Source: an uncultured Aquimarina sp.
GTDB taxonomy: Bacteria; Bacteroidota; Bacteroidia; Flavobacteriales; Flavobacteriaceae
Assembly (NCBI GenBank): GCA_947489685.1
Contig: CANLEM010000001.1
Coordinates: 992,001 to 1,056,000, forward strand
DNA: 64,000 bases
Direction: 5' to 3'
Part shown: in pieces, positions 39,202 to 48,930 of the stretch
How positions within the stretch are numbered: position 1 is the first letter of the stretch
How the letters are laid out: each line of letters starts with the position of its first letter
Position numbers and translations under genes: made by a program
The notes under the pieces: generated by a model
Database searches by the model: none
The model's input: the letters and a program-made list of their open reading frames with translations, nothing else
What the model was told of the DNA's origin: nothing

Positions 39202-39930
39202 TTATTTTTTAGCTTTATAAATAGTAGCCACTCCAAAAGTTTGGGGGTTATCTTCAACATCTATAAACCCAATTTTTTTTAAAATATTGTTGAACGCCTC
39301 ACCATAAGGAAAAGCAGCTGCGCTTTCACTTAAATAAGAATATGCCGATCTATCTTTAGAAAAGATCTTACCAATAAGCGGTAATACCTTTGTAGTATAT
39401 AGCTTATGGCCTTGCTTATAAGGAGTTTTTGTAGGGATTGAGGTTTCTAATACCACAAAAATTCCTCCTGGTCTCAGCACTCTGTAGATTTCTGAAAGTC
39501 CTTTTTCAAGATTTTCAAAATTTCTTACGCCAAACGAAACTGTAATAGCATCAAAATAATTTTCTTCATAAGGAAGATGCTCACTGTCTCCTGTTACCAT
39601 TTCAATGACGGTATCCAAATTTTTGGAGGCGATTTTTTTTCTACCGATTTCTAACATTCCTGTCGAAATATCAAGACCTACAATTTTTGAGGCACCGGTT
39701 TTGGATAATTGTATAGCCAGATCTCCAGTCCCAGTGGCAACATCAAGAATTTTATCGGGTTTGATGGCTCCAACAAGTTTTACTACTTTTTTACGCCACT
39801 TTACATCAATACCAAAAGAAATAACACGATTTAATCCATCGTAGTTCCCCGAAATAGTATCAAACATTTCGGTAACTTGTTCTTTCTTAGACCTGTTTTT
39901 GTCGTTATATGGTGTTATTTTTTCTGACAT
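39202..39930 (-). CDS. ubiE: Demethylmenaquinone methyltransferase
   Basis: Methylates demethylmenaquinone to menaquinone, the electron carrier reduced by the Na+-NQR encoded later in the window. The 242-residue protein has the SAM-binding motif ILDVATGTGDLAIQL and the UbiE/COQ5 signature VSFGVRNFENLEKGL, plus YRVLRPGG. Flavobacteria use menaquinone, so the menG function is the relevant one. A -7 box lies 15 bases upstream of the ATG; porT follows downstream. Confidence 0.96.
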   Translation of the reverse strand: MSEKITPYNDKNRSKKEQVTEMFDTISGNYDGLNRVISFGIDVKWRKKVVKLVGAIKPDKILDVATGTGDLAIQLSKTGASKIVGLDISTGMLEIGRKKIASKNLDTVIEMVTGDSEHLPYEENYFDAITVSFGVRNFENLEKGLSEIYRVLRPGGIFVVLETSIPTKTPYKQGHKLYTTKVLPLIGKIFSKDRSAYSYLSESAAAFPYGEAFNNILKKIGFIDVEDNPQTFGVATIYKAKK

Positions 39931-39945
39931 TCAAAAAAATTTAGG

Positions 39946-39953
39946 CAAATATA
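39946..39953 (-). promoter_or_regulatory. Candidate -7 promoter box of ubiE
   Basis: Reads TATATTTG on the minus strand, an exact TAnnTTTG match, 15 bases before the ubiE ATG, leaving a very short leader. Confidence 0.5.
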
Positions 39954-40031
39954 CATTTTTGATATTGATCGTGATAACAGATTCGAATTAAGTTGGATAT
40001 AATCAAATTTTATCAGTTAGTCAATTTGCAC

Positions 40032-40039
40032 TATCTTTG
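40032..40039 (+). promoter_or_regulatory. Candidate -7 promoter box of trkA
   Basis: TATCTTTG matches TAnnTTTG; a TTTT-containing stretch lies about 20 bases upstream as a weak -33 element. The leader to the trkA ATG would be about 100 bases. Confidence 0.45.
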
Positions 40040-40142
40040 TACGCTTTTATATTCTAAGACAAGAATTGTCGTTATATTAATGGAGCAAAGAATAAATTTT
40101 AGTTCTATTTTATCTTTAGATGGAAAACAATAAACAAAACCA

Positions 40143-41492
40143 ATGAAAATCATTATTGCCGGAGCAGGTGAAGTAGGATTTCATTTGGCTAAATTACTCT
40201 CTTTTGAGTCTCAGGATATTACCCTTATAGATACGGATAAAGAATGCCTAAACTATGCCGATACCCACTTGGATATCAGGGTAATTAAAGGAGATGCAAC
40301 TTCTATTACAATTTTAAAAGAAGCTAGAGTCGAGAATGTGGATATGGTCATTAGTGTAACGTCTAGTGAAACAACTAATATTACTGTTTGCGTCTTAGCA
40401 AAACAATTGGGCGCTAAGCGAACTATTGCCAGAATCTCGAATGCAGAATTTATAGAAAACAAAGAAGAGGTAGGTTTTACCAAATTTGGAATAGATGAAT
40501 TAATATCTCCAGAAGCCCTTGCTGCAAGCGAAATAGAATTATTGCTTAATCAATCAGCATTTCATGATAGTTATGAGTTTGAAGATGGAGCATTGACCAT
40601 GGTAGGGACCACATTGTCTGAAGAAGCTTTGTTTGTGGGTAAAACGGTGAGAGAAGCCGCCGAGATATTTCCAGAACTTCACTTTATGCCGATCGCTATT
40701 CAGCGTTCGGGAACACAATATACTATTATACCCAGAGGAGATACTTCCTTTAAAAAAGGAGATCAGGTATATTTTGTAACTTCTAAAGGAGGGGTCGAAG
40801 AACTTTATAAACTTACCGGTAAAGTAAAAGAGCAGATTAAGAATGTAATGATTCTTGGTGGAAGTAAAATAGGGTATCAGACCTCATGTGATCTTTGTGA
40901 TCATAAATTTAGGGTGAAACTTATAGAAAAAGACAAAGATAAATCTTTTGACCTGGCAGATGATTTGCCAAATGCTTTGATCATTAATGGTGATGGCCGT
41001 AATGTAGAGTTGTTGCAAGAAGAAAGTATCGAAGATATGGATGCTTTTATTGCAGTAACGGGGAATTCTGAAACTAATATTATGTCCTGTTTGGTTGCAA
41101 AATCCAAAGGAGTTAGAAAAACTATAGCATTGGTAGAGAATATGGATTATTTTCAATTGTCGCATTCTATAGGTATCGATACACTCATCAATAAAAAGCT
41201 CCTTGCGGCTAATAATATTTTTAGATTTATTAGAAAAGGTGAGGTGGTTGCAATGACCAAGCTTAATAATATGAATGCCGAGTTGTTAGAGTTTATAGTT
41301 AAATCTACTTCAGAAGTAAGTGATAATTTAATTAAAGAACTAGATTTTCCTCGATCGGCTATTATTGCAGGAGTAATACGAGACGGAGAAGGGATGATCC
41401 CATTAGGCGATTTTTATATCGAAGCAGGAGATCGGGTAGTTGTATGTTGCTTGCCAAAATCTATTAAGAAAATAGAAAAGCTCTTTCTGTAA
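40143..41492 (+). CDS. trkA: Trk potassium uptake regulatory subunit TrkA
   Basis: Peripheral NAD(H)-binding protein that gates the TrkH potassium channel. The 449-residue protein has two RCK_N Rossmann domains (IIAGAGEVGFHLA at the N-terminus and ILGGSKIGYQ near 238), each followed by an RCK_C domain. It is full length. The trkH ATG follows only 2 bases after its stop, so the two form an operon. Confidence 0.96.
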   Translation: MKIIIAGAGEVGFHLAKLLSFESQDITLIDTDKECLNYADTHLDIRVIKGDATSITILKEARVENVDMVISVTSSETTNITVCVLAKQLGAKRTIARISNAEFIENKEEVGFTKFGIDELISPEALAASEIELLLNQSAFHDSYEFEDGALTMVGTTLSEEALFVGKTVREAAEIFPELHFMPIAIQRSGTQYTIIPRGDTSFKKGDQVYFVTSKGGVEELYKLTGKVKEQIKNVMILGGSKIGYQTSCDLCDHKFRVKLIEKDKDKSFDLADDLPNALIINGDGRNVELLQEESIEDMDAFIAVTGNSETNIMSCLVAKSKGVRKTIALVENMDYFQLSHSIGIDTLINKKLLAANNIFRFIRKGEVVAMTKLNNMNAELLEFIVKSTSEVSDNLIKELDFPRSAIIAGVIRDGEGMIPLGDFYIEAGDRVVVCCLPKSIKKIEKLFL

Positions 41493-41494
41493 CC

Positions 41495-42991
41495 ATGTCT
41501 AAATTAAACTACAAGATAATCTCGCATATTATGGGGCTTTTATTGCTCTGTAATGGTTGTTTTATGCTGTTTGCTACAATTGTAAGTTTTGCTTATAAAG
41601 ATGGTGTGACCTTAGAGATTATGATGGCATCTCTGGCGACTATGTTTATAGGTATAGCAATGATGTTTTTAACTCGCGAACACCAAAAAGAGATCAATAA
41701 AAGAGAAGGGTACATCGTTGTTACTTTTGGTTGGATATTTATGTCTTTGAGTGGTACTTTACCTTACTTGTTTTCGGGAGCAATACCATCTTTTACCAAT
41801 GCTTTTTTTGAAACGATGTCTGGGTATACCACGACAGGAGCGTCTATTCTAAATGAAATAGAAATTATCCCAAAAGGAATTTTGTTTTGGCGTAGTCTAA
41901 CGCATTGGATAGGAGGTATGGGAATCATTGTGCTGGCCATTGCTATTTTACCGCTATTAGGAATAGGAGGTATGCAATTGTTTGCTGCCGAAGCTCCAGG
42001 ACCAAATGCAGATAAATTACACCCTCGTATTACGGATACTGCAAAGAGATTGTGGCTTATTTATGTGGGTTACACTGCCGCCGAAACTATTTTGTTGAAA
42101 CTAGCAGGAATGAATTTCTTTGATGCTATAAATCATGCATTAAGTACTTTGTCTACAGGAGGATTTTCGACAAAAAATGCAAGTGTAGCTTATTGGAATG
42201 ATCAACCCATGATACAATATATCATCATATTGTTTATGTTTTTGGCCGGGATGAACTTTGTGCTTAGTTATTTCGGATTTAAAGGTAAGGTTCAGAAAAT
42301 TATCAAAGATGAAGAGTTTAAGTTGTATTCATTTTTTATCATAGCATTTACGCTCATTGCTACATTAATAATATATTGCAAAGCTGATGTTTCTATTTCT
42401 TCTATAGATCATCCAATGGTTTGGGGAGAAGCAGAAAGTGCTTTTAGGCATGCATTATTTCAGGTGTTAGCAGTAGTTACTACAACAGGTTTTGTCACGG
42501 CCGATTTTACAATGTGGACACCTTTTTTAACTGTCTTTTTCTTCGGAATCATGTTTTTAGGGGGATCGGCAGGGTCAACTTCTGGAGGAATGAAAGTTGT
42601 GAGACATTTGATTACTATTCGTAACGGGATTTTGGAATTTAAACGAACACTTCATCCCAGAGCTGTATTACCTGTGCGATATAATACTAGAGCCGTTTCT
42701 AAAGAAATTGTATTTAATATTTTGGCGTTCTTTATATTATATATGCTCGCTTTTATTATTGGATCTGTTGTTTTAGGAGCTTTAGGGCTGGATTTTGAAA
42801 CTGCAATTGGTGGTGCGGCCTCTTCGTTGGGTAATGTTGGTCCGGCCTTCGGAAAACTAAGTCCTGTTAATAATTTTGATGTGCTTCCGGCCTTTGGAAA
42901 ATGGTGGTGTTGCTTTTTGATGCTTATTGGTAGACTCGAACTTTTTACCGTTTTGATACTCCTTACACCTTTTTTCTGGCGAAATAGGTGA
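41495..42991 (+). CDS. trkH: Trk potassium uptake channel TrkH
   Basis: Potassium-transporting membrane subunit of 498 residues with about ten to twelve helices. Four pore-loop signatures of the Trk/Ktr superfamily are visible: MSGYTTTGASIL, LSTLSTGGFSTKN, VVTTTGFVTADF and SSLGNVGPAFG. GGSAGSTSGGMKVVR is another family motif. Paired with trkA directly upstream. It allows K+ uptake, probably for osmotic balance in a marine setting. Confidence 0.96.
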   Translation: MSKLNYKIISHIMGLLLLCNGCFMLFATIVSFAYKDGVTLEIMMASLATMFIGIAMMFLTREHQKEINKREGYIVVTFGWIFMSLSGTLPYLFSGAIPSFTNAFFETMSGYTTTGASILNEIEIIPKGILFWRSLTHWIGGMGIIVLAIAILPLLGIGGMQLFAAEAPGPNADKLHPRITDTAKRLWLIYVGYTAAETILLKLAGMNFFDAINHALSTLSTGGFSTKNASVAYWNDQPMIQYIIILFMFLAGMNFVLSYFGFKGKVQKIIKDEEFKLYSFFIIAFTLIATLIIYCKADVSISSIDHPMVWGEAESAFRHALFQVLAVVTTTGFVTADFTMWTPFLTVFFFGIMFLGGSAGSTSGGMKVVRHLITIRNGILEFKRTLHPRAVLPVRYNTRAVSKEIVFNILAFFILYMLAFIIGSVVLGALGLDFETAIGGAASSLGNVGPAFGKLSPVNNFDVLPAFGKWWCCFLMLIGRLELFTVLILLTPFFWRNR

Positions 42992-43018
42992 TGATTGATT
43001 TAAATCCTAATTAACTTA

Positions 43019-43288
43019 TTACGGAAACGAGTAGTATCGGGTTATAGTCCAGAGTTCTGTAACTTTTTTGATCGTATCTTTTACTTTTCCGGTTATACTA
43101 TCTAGGTGTTCGAGATCGATTAAAAAAATATCCAAAATAGATTCGTAGTAATTTAAGTGATTGGTAATAAATTCGTTTTCGGGTTTTATGTCCAAAATTT
43201 CATCATCTGTTTTGGTTACATTAAAATTCTCTTTAAAAATTTGTAATACATTTTTTTGAACTATGCGTTCTTTTTCCTGTATATCCAT
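43019..43288 (-). CDS. Small protein, unknown function
   Basis: A 89-residue protein from the ATG at 43288 (MDIQEKERIVQKN); the longer frame uses a TTG. It is mostly helical and charged, without signal peptide, membrane helix or known motif. It converges with trkH, whose stop is 27 bases away. No promoter was found. It could be a real small cytoplasmic protein; codon use looks ordinary. Confidence 0.5.
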   Translation of the reverse strand: MDIQEKERIVQKNVLQIFKENFNVTKTDDEILDIKPENEFITNHLNYYESILDIFLIDLEHLDSITGKVKDTIKKVTELWTITRYYSFP

Positions 43289-43452
43289 GGGGGAAATGGC
43301 TTTAAGTTGGTTTAAACAAACTGTTAAGGTCAAACAGTTGCTGTAATATTGAAAGATATAACTCGGATTTCTTTTATTTATTATTGAGTAAAAGAGTTAT
43401 AAGTGATAAAAAAAAGTTAAGATATACTAAGGTTTTTTTAAAAAATAAAAAA

Positions 43453-43478
43453 CCGGCTATATCTAGTGTAATAGCCGG
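43453..43478 (-). terminator. Terminator of the aminotransferase gene
   Basis: Stem CCGGCTAT/ATAGCCGG, 10-base loop, followed on the minus strand by a run of six T, 30 bases after the stop. Confidence 0.88.
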
Positions 43479-43507
43479 CTGTATATAATATGTTTTTAAT
43501 TTTAAAT

Positions 43508-44716
43508 TTATCCAATAGCTTCTTTAATTCTCTTAATAGCTTCAATGATTTGTTCTGTACTAGCAGCATAGGATATTCTAATACAATTTCCGTTGCCAAA
43601 AGCAATTCCGGTAACCGTAGCAACATTAGCATTTTCTAGCAAAAACATGGAGAAATCTGTAGCATTTTCAATAACTTGTCCTTGTATTGTTTTTCCAAAG
43701 TAATAAGAGATATCCGGAAAAACGTAAAAAGCTCCTTCAGGCTCGTTACATTCAAATCCTGGGATTTCAGATAATAAGTTTAAGATTAATTTTCGACGTT
43801 CTTTAAACTCATCTACCATATATTGGATTTTGCTCACCGGAGCCTCAAGAGCTGTAATCACAGCGCGTTGTGCAATACAATTTGCACCGCTAGTCACTTG
43901 TCCCTGTATCTTGTTGCATGCTCTAGCAATCGAGTTTGGAGCTCCAATATAACCAATCCTCCAGCCAGTCATAGCAAATGCCTTGGCAACACCATTAACG
44001 GTTACGGTTCTGTCATACATATCTTCAAATTGAGCCATTGAGGCATGATCGCCAACATAGTTGATATGTTCGTAGATTTCATCACTTACAACAATTATCT
44101 CTGGGTATTTTTGTAATACATCTGCCAAAGCTCTAAGTTCTTCTTTGCTATAAATAGAACCACTTGGATTACAAGGAGAGCTGTACCATAACATTTTGGT
44201 ATTTGGTGTGATTGCTGCTTCCAGTTGTTCGGCGGTCATCTTAAAATCAGTATCTATAGCTGTTTTTACCTCTACAGGTACTCCTCCGGATAGCTTTACA
44301 ATATCGCTATAGCTTACCCAATATGGGCAAGGTAATATAACTTCATCTCCGGGATTAAGATACACCTGTGCTACATTGTATAAAGATTGTTTAGCACCAG
44401 TAGAAACAACTATTTGAGAGCGGTCATAAACAAGGTTATTATCTCGTTTAAATTTGGTGATAATTGCATCTTTTAATTCAACATATCCATCTACAGGAGT
44501 GTATGAATTATAATTGTCATTAATAGCTTGCACTGCAGCTTCTTTAATAAAATCTGGCGTATTAAAGTCTGGTTCTCCAAGGCTTAAGCCAATAATGTCT
44601 TTTCCTTCAGCTCTTAGTTCTCTTGCTTTTGCAGCCATTGCTAATGTTGCAGAAGCTTCAAGAGCGTTAATTCTGTCTGATAATTGTGTACTCATTTCCG
44701 ATACTTGTGTACTCAT
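43508..44716 (-). CDS. Aspartate aminotransferase, class I PLP-dependent
   Basis: Transfers amino groups between aspartate (or related acids) and 2-oxoglutarate. The 402-residue protein belongs to the fold-type I Ib group (RELRAEGKDIIGLSLGEPDF, NPSGSIYSKEEL, YEHINY). The PLP lysine is K245 in GVAKAFAMTGWRIGY, and R in NCIRISYA binds the substrate carboxylate. A second ATG seven codons in (MSTQLSDR, 44695) is an equal start candidate, since MSTQ.SE.MSTQLSD looks duplicated. Confidence 0.93.
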   Translation of the reverse strand: MSTQVSEMSTQLSDRINALEASATLAMAAKARELRAEGKDIIGLSLGEPDFNTPDFIKEAAVQAINDNYNSYTPVDGYVELKDAIITKFKRDNNLVYDRSQIVVSTGAKQSLYNVAQVYLNPGDEVILPCPYWVSYSDIVKLSGGVPVEVKTAIDTDFKMTAEQLEAAITPNTKMLWYSSPCNPSGSIYSKEELRALADVLQKYPEIIVVSDEIYEHINYVGDHASMAQFEDMYDRTVTVNGVAKAFAMTGWRIGYIGAPNSIARACNKIQGQVTSGANCIAQRAVITALEAPVSKIQYMVDEFKERRKLILNLLSEIPGFECNEPEGAFYVFPDISYYFGKTIQGQVIENATDFSMFLLENANVATVTGIAFGNGNCIRISYAASTEQIIEAIKRIKEAIG

Positions 44717-44738
44717 TTTTAATTGGTAATAATAAAAG

Positions 44739-45839
44739 TTAAGATTGAATTACCGGTTCCATTCCCATTTCTTTAAGATGTTTGAAATGAGCAATGATGG
44801 CTTTTCGTGTGGTTTTGTATTCGTTATAAGGTAAATTAAACTCTAATGCGGTTTGTTTTACAATTTTAGAAATTTTGGTATAATGAACATGGCTTATATT
44901 TGGGAAAATGTGGTGTTCCACTTGGTGATTTAAACCACCGGTAAACCAATTCACTAGTCTATTTTTGGTCGAAAAATTAACAGTCGTAAATAATTGGTGG
45001 ATAGCCCAAGAATTTTTCATTGTTCCGGTTTGATCCGGAACGGGCATTTGTGCATCTTCGACCATGTGCGCTAATTGAAATACAACACTTAATATTAATC
45101 CAGCAACATAATGCATTATAAAAAAGCCCAATAAAATCTTCCACCAGGCTATAGACATAAATATCATAGGGATTACAATCCATATTAAAACATAAATCGT
45201 TTTGGTAATAACTACAGTGCTCCATTGTTTTAATGGACTAGGTAGCTTGCCATAGGATAGTTTACGGGCCAGATAATTCTTGGTTTGTTTGAAATCGGTT
45301 GTTAATGCCCAGTTAAAGGTTAATAACCCGTATAGAAATATAGAATAATAATGTTGAAATCTATGAAAACGTCTCCATTGAGCATGTTTAGTAAATCGAA
45401 TCACCCGCCCCGCATCCATATCCTCATCATGACCATGAATATTAGTATACGTATGATGCAGTACATTGTGCTGTACTTGCCAGTTGTATACATTTCCGGC
45501 TAGGATATAAATACTGTTCCCCATTAATTGATTGATCCATTTTTTTGAAGAATATGATCCATGATTTCCATCATGCATTACATTCATACCAACACCTGCC
45601 ATTCCTACTCCCATAACAACAGTGAGTAGTAACAACCACCATTGTGAGATGTTAAGTGTAAGGATTAAAAAATAAGGAGTTAAGAACATAGAAAACATTA
45701 CGATTGTTTTTAGGTGTAATCTCCAGTTTCCTGTTCGTTTAATATTATTATCTTTAAAATACTGATTAACGCGCTTGTTTAGTGTTCTAAAGAATTTGGC
45801 AGAATCCGCTCTGCTAAACCGTACATTAGGTGTCGTCAT
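44739..45839 (-). CDS. Membrane fatty acid desaturase
   Basis: Di-iron desaturase acting on acyl chains in the membrane, 366 residues from the ATG at 45839 (longer frame uses a TTG). The three histidine boxes are present: HDGNHGS, HNVLHHTYTN and NHQVEHHIFP, the last with the Gln typical of front-end (delta-5/delta-6-like) desaturases. Four or so membrane helices lie between them. There is no fused cytochrome b5 domain. Probably maintains membrane fluidity. It precedes the aminotransferase gene by 22 bases on the same strand. Confidence 0.92.
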   Translation of the reverse strand: MTTPNVRFSRADSAKFFRTLNKRVNQYFKDNNIKRTGNWRLHLKTIVMFSMFLTPYFLILTLNISQWWLLLLTVVMGVGMAGVGMNVMHDGNHGSYSSKKWINQLMGNSIYILAGNVYNWQVQHNVLHHTYTNIHGHDEDMDAGRVIRFTKHAQWRRFHRFQHYYSIFLYGLLTFNWALTTDFKQTKNYLARKLSYGKLPSPLKQWSTVVITKTIYVLIWIVIPMIFMSIAWWKILLGFFIMHYVAGLILSVVFQLAHMVEDAQMPVPDQTGTMKNSWAIHQLFTTVNFSTKNRLVNWFTGGLNHQVEHHIFPNISHVHYTKISKIVKQTALEFNLPYNEYKTTRKAIIAHFKHLKEMGMEPVIQS

Positions 45840-45950
45840 GCTATTGAGGTTTATGATCAAACGTTATTGATCATTGTAATATTGGGTAAATTTAGGTATT
45901 TAAATTTTTTTAAGTTCCTAAAAAGAAGTAAAATATATCAGTTTAACATG

Positions 45951-45958
45951 TATTTTTG
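45951..45958 (+). promoter_or_regulatory. Candidate -7 promoter box of rsmG
   Basis: TATTTTTG matches TAnnTTTG and lies 17 bases before the rsmG ATG. No clear -33 element. Confidence 0.45.
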
Positions 45959-45975
45959 CGACTTAACTTGAATTG

Positions 45976-46605
45976 ATGAATATCTTACTAAAATATTTTC
46001 CGGATTTAACCGAAGAGCAACAAGATCAATTTTCTAAGCTGAGAGAATTGTATAAAGAATGGAATGCAAAGATCAATGTGATTTCTCGTAAGGACATAGA
46101 GTCGCTATACGAACGACATGTGCTACACTCTCTGGGGATAGCCAAAATACAAGGTTTTAAACCTGGGTCTAGTGTTTTAGATGTGGGTACTGGCGGAGGT
46201 TTTCCCGGGATTCCTTTGGCGATTTTGTTTCCGGAAACCCAATTTTATTTGGTAGATGTTATTGCCAAAAAAATAAAAGTAGTTAATGAAGTAGCAAATG
46301 CTTTAGAGCTTAAAAATGTAAAGGCCGAGCAGCGCAGAGCCGGAACTTTTGATGATCGCTTTGATTTTGTTGTTAGTCGTGCGGTAACAAATATGCCCGA
46401 TTTTGTAAAATGGGTGCGTAAAAATATAACCAAAAAAAGTAATCACGAATTGCAAAATGGTATTTTATATCTAAAAGGAGGAGATCTAGCCGAAGAATTA
46501 TCAAAATTTCCTAAAGCGGTAGAGCATTCTTTATCCAATCATTTTGAAGAAGAATTTTTTGAAACAAAAAAAGTAGTGTATCTTCCTTTGAAGTATAAAC
46601 TTTAA
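45976..46605 (+). CDS. rsmG: 16S rRNA (guanine-527-N7) methyltransferase
   Basis: Methylates G527 of 16S rRNA in the decoding region. The 209-residue protein has the SAM motif VLDVGTGGGFPGIPLAILFP, NVISRKDIESLYERHVLHSL at the N-terminus and VSRAVTNMPDFVKW, all standard for RsmG (GidB). I use the ATG at 45976; the frame also opens at the TTG just before it. Its stop overlaps that of the convergent acetyltransferase gene by 4 bases. Confidence 0.96.
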   Translation: MNILLKYFPDLTEEQQDQFSKLRELYKEWNAKINVISRKDIESLYERHVLHSLGIAKIQGFKPGSSVLDVGTGGGFPGIPLAILFPETQFYLVDVIAKKIKVVNEVANALELKNVKAEQRRAGTFDDRFDFVVSRAVTNMPDFVKWVRKNITKKSNHELQNGILYLKGGDLAEELSKFPKAVEHSLSNHFEEEFFETKKVVYLPLKYKL

Positions 46606-47063
46606 TCTTTTAAATTAAGTCGCATTTCAATTAAATGTTTTTCAAAACCTGCCTTTTGATAGGCTTTAATTGCTCTTGGATTTTTCTCGTAAACTTTTAA
46701 TCGAATTTCGTCAAGATCTTTAGAGCTAAACCAATTGCATAAATAATTAATGATAAGTTGGCTTATACCTTTTCCGCGATGTTCATCTTTTACATACATA
46801 AAACCAATATAACCTAACTGTTTTTGTACGAAAAACTCGTCTCTGTCTCTGATTTGCCCATAACCACTACCAATGATTTCGTTATTGATTTCTGCTACAA
46901 CAACCTCTGTATGGCCCGACAAAATGTAATCCTCTATACTATAGTAGCTTATTTTTTCAGATTGTTTTAGTGTAGGATCCATTGGGCGTTCGGCCTCAAT
47001 AATTTTTTGCTCAAAATCAAGAAGAATGGGTAAATCTTGTATGGTTGCAGTTCTAATAATCAT
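46602..47063 (-). CDS. GNAT-family N-acetyltransferase
   Basis: Acetyl-CoA-dependent acetyltransferase of 153 residues from the ATG at 47063 (MIIRTATIQDLPILLDFEQ); a longer frame begins at a GTG/TTG-type codon inside the pruA terminator and is unlikely. The acetyl-CoA loop is VKDEHRGKGISQLI, and NPRAIKAYQKAGFEK is the conserved C-terminal helix. Substrate unknown. It lies downstream of pruA behind a terminator and converges with rsmG. Confidence 0.88.
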   Translation of the reverse strand: MIIRTATIQDLPILLDFEQKIIEAERPMDPTLKQSEKISYYSIEDYILSGHTEVVVAEINNEIIGSGYGQIRDRDEFFVQKQLGYIGFMYVKDEHRGKGISQLIINYLCNWFSSKDLDEIRLKVYEKNPRAIKAYQKAGFEKHLIEMRLNLKD

Positions 47064-47090
47064 ATAAAAATCAATAGTAAGGGTAATAAA

Positions 47091-47116
47091 AAAGGGTGTT
47101 CCTAAAAACACCCTTT
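47091..47116 (-). terminator. Terminator of pruA
   Basis: Perfect 10-base stem (AAAGGGTGTT and complement) with a 6-base loop and a T-rich tail on the minus strand, 14 bases after the pruA stop. Confidence 0.88.
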
Positions 47117-47129
47117 TTTGTTAAGTATT

Positions 47130-48758
47130 TTATTCTCTTAAGAAAGGATATCTGTAATCCGATGGAGAAACAAAAGTCTCTTTAATTGTTCTGGGAGAAA
47201 CCCAACGCAGTAGATTTAAATAAGATCCGGCCTTATCATTAGTTCCCGAAGCTCTGGCGCCACCAAAAGGTTGTTGCCCAACAACAGCCCCTGTAGGCTT
47301 ATCGTTGATATAAAAATTACCTGCACTATTTTGTAATGCTTTTGTAGCTTCTGCCGCTGCATAACGATTTGTAGAGAATATAGCTCCAGTAAGGGCGTAT
47401 TCACTAGTTTCGTCGATCAATTTTAGTGTTTCTAGCCACTGGTTATCATCATATACATAAATTGTAATTACTGGGCCAAAAAGCTCTGTACACATAGTGG
47501 TGTATTTTGGATCATTGGCAAGAATTACTGTAGGTTCAATAAAATATCCTTTAGATTTATCATAGTTACCACCAGCAATAATTTCTGCGTCAGCATCATT
47601 TTTAGCTTGATCGATATACTTAGCAAGCTTGTCAAAAGAGCCTTCATGAATTACCGCTGTAATAAAATTACTCATATCCTCGGGTGATCCCATTTTAAAG
47701 GACTTAATATCTTCCTTCAAAAACTTCTCAACATCGGCCCATAAACTTTTAGGAATATAAGCTCTAGAAGCGGCACTACATTTTTGTCCTTGAAACTCAA
47801 AGGCTCCTCTCGAGATTCCGGTGGCCACTTGCTTAGCATTTGCGCTTGGATGAGCGACAATAAAATCTTTACCACCAGTTTCTCCTACAATCCTTGGATA
47901 TGTTTTATAGTTGTGAATATTGGCTCCGATTTTTGCCCAAATATCTTTAAATACATGAGTACTTCCGGTAAAGTGGATACCTGCAAAATCAGGACTGGCC
48001 AGGACAGTATCGGTAATCATTACTGGATCTCCGTACACAACATTGATTACGCCATCTGGCACACCTGCTTCTTTAAAAATATCTACGATAACTTTTGCAG
48101 AATAGATCTGACTATCACTTGGTTTCCATACTACAGTATTTCCCATTAATGCAGCACTTGCAGGAAGGTTTCCTGCTATTGCTGTAAAGTTAAATGGTGT
48201 AATGGCGTATACAAAACCTTCCAATGGTCGGTACTCTAATCTATTCCATGCCTCAGAAGTAGAATCAGGTTGATCCTCATATATTTGAGTCATAAATTCT
48301 ACATTGAAACGTAAAAAATCAATGAACTCACAGGCGGCATCAATTTCGGCCTGAAAAATATTTTTCGATTGCGCAAGCATTGTAGCCGCATTTATTTTCG
48401 CGCGGTAAGGACCTGCAATCAATTCTGCGGCTCTTAAAAAAACTGCGGCACGTTGTTCCCATGCAAGATCGGCCCATTGTTCTCTTGCCTGTATAGCAGT
48501 GTCAATTGCCTTTTGAATGTGTGTTTTTTCTGCCTTGTGATACGTTCCTAAAACGTGCTTATGATCATGAGGAGGAGATATTGTACCTGTATCTCCGGTT
48601 TTAATCTCTTCACCATTAATATATAGCGGAACATCTATAGTGTCACTATACATTTTTTTATAAGTAGCCAGAACTTCTTCTCTCTCCGGTGTGCCCGGAG
48701 CGTATGACTTTACGGGTTCATTAATTGCTGTAGGAACTTGAAAAAAACCTTTTCCCAT
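47130..48758 (-). CDS. pruA: 1-pyrroline-5-carboxylate dehydrogenase
   Basis: Oxidises glutamate semialdehyde to glutamate in proline breakdown. The 542-residue aldehyde dehydrogenase matches the stand-alone PruA type (FQVPTAINEPVKSYAPGTPER). The active-site cysteine is in FQGQKCSAASRAYIP, the catalytic glutamate in VGETGGKDF, and NAD-binding residues in FTGSTHVFKDIW. PruA from other phyla can be fused to proline dehydrogenase; here it is not, and no putA/prodh gene is next to it. Confidence 0.96.
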   Translation of the reverse strand: MGKGFFQVPTAINEPVKSYAPGTPEREEVLATYKKMYSDTIDVPLYINGEEIKTGDTGTISPPHDHKHVLGTYHKAEKTHIQKAIDTAIQAREQWADLAWEQRAAVFLRAAELIAGPYRAKINAATMLAQSKNIFQAEIDAACEFIDFLRFNVEFMTQIYEDQPDSTSEAWNRLEYRPLEGFVYAITPFNFTAIAGNLPASAALMGNTVVWKPSDSQIYSAKVIVDIFKEAGVPDGVINVVYGDPVMITDTVLASPDFAGIHFTGSTHVFKDIWAKIGANIHNYKTYPRIVGETGGKDFIVAHPSANAKQVATGISRGAFEFQGQKCSAASRAYIPKSLWADVEKFLKEDIKSFKMGSPEDMSNFITAVIHEGSFDKLAKYIDQAKNDADAEIIAGGNYDKSKGYFIEPTVILANDPKYTTMCTELFGPVITIYVYDDNQWLETLKLIDETSEYALTGAIFSTNRYAAAEATKALQNSAGNFYINDKPTGAVVGQQPFGGARASGTNDKAGSYLNLLRWVSPRTIKETFVSPSDYRYPFLRE

Positions 48759-48822
48759 AATGTAATGTGTTGTTTAAGATTATTAAGATGCGTTATCTAA
48801 ATGAGTTAGTCAATTAGGATAG

Positions 48823-48830
48823 CAAAGATA
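48823..48830 (-). promoter_or_regulatory. Candidate -7 promoter box of pruA
   Basis: Reads TATCTTTG on the minus strand, matching TAnnTTTG, 65 bases before the pruA ATG. Confidence 0.4.
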
Positions 48831-48930
48831 GAAAATTAAAAAAGCTAATATCTATTTTAACCTTTTATAAACATTGTGGAGTATGTATTTTTTTTTGTAA
48901 GTTGTCGGATATTTAGCCGACCCAAAATTT

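Noticed and set aside
43438-43632. Minus-strand open frame of 64 codons
   Set aside because: Out-of-frame shadow over the end of the aminotransferase gene and its terminator.
44674-44716. Repeated MSTQ at the aminotransferase N-terminus as a duplication-linked regulatory feature
   Set aside because: A short repeat of seven codons is most simply an extended or alternative start and needs no special function.
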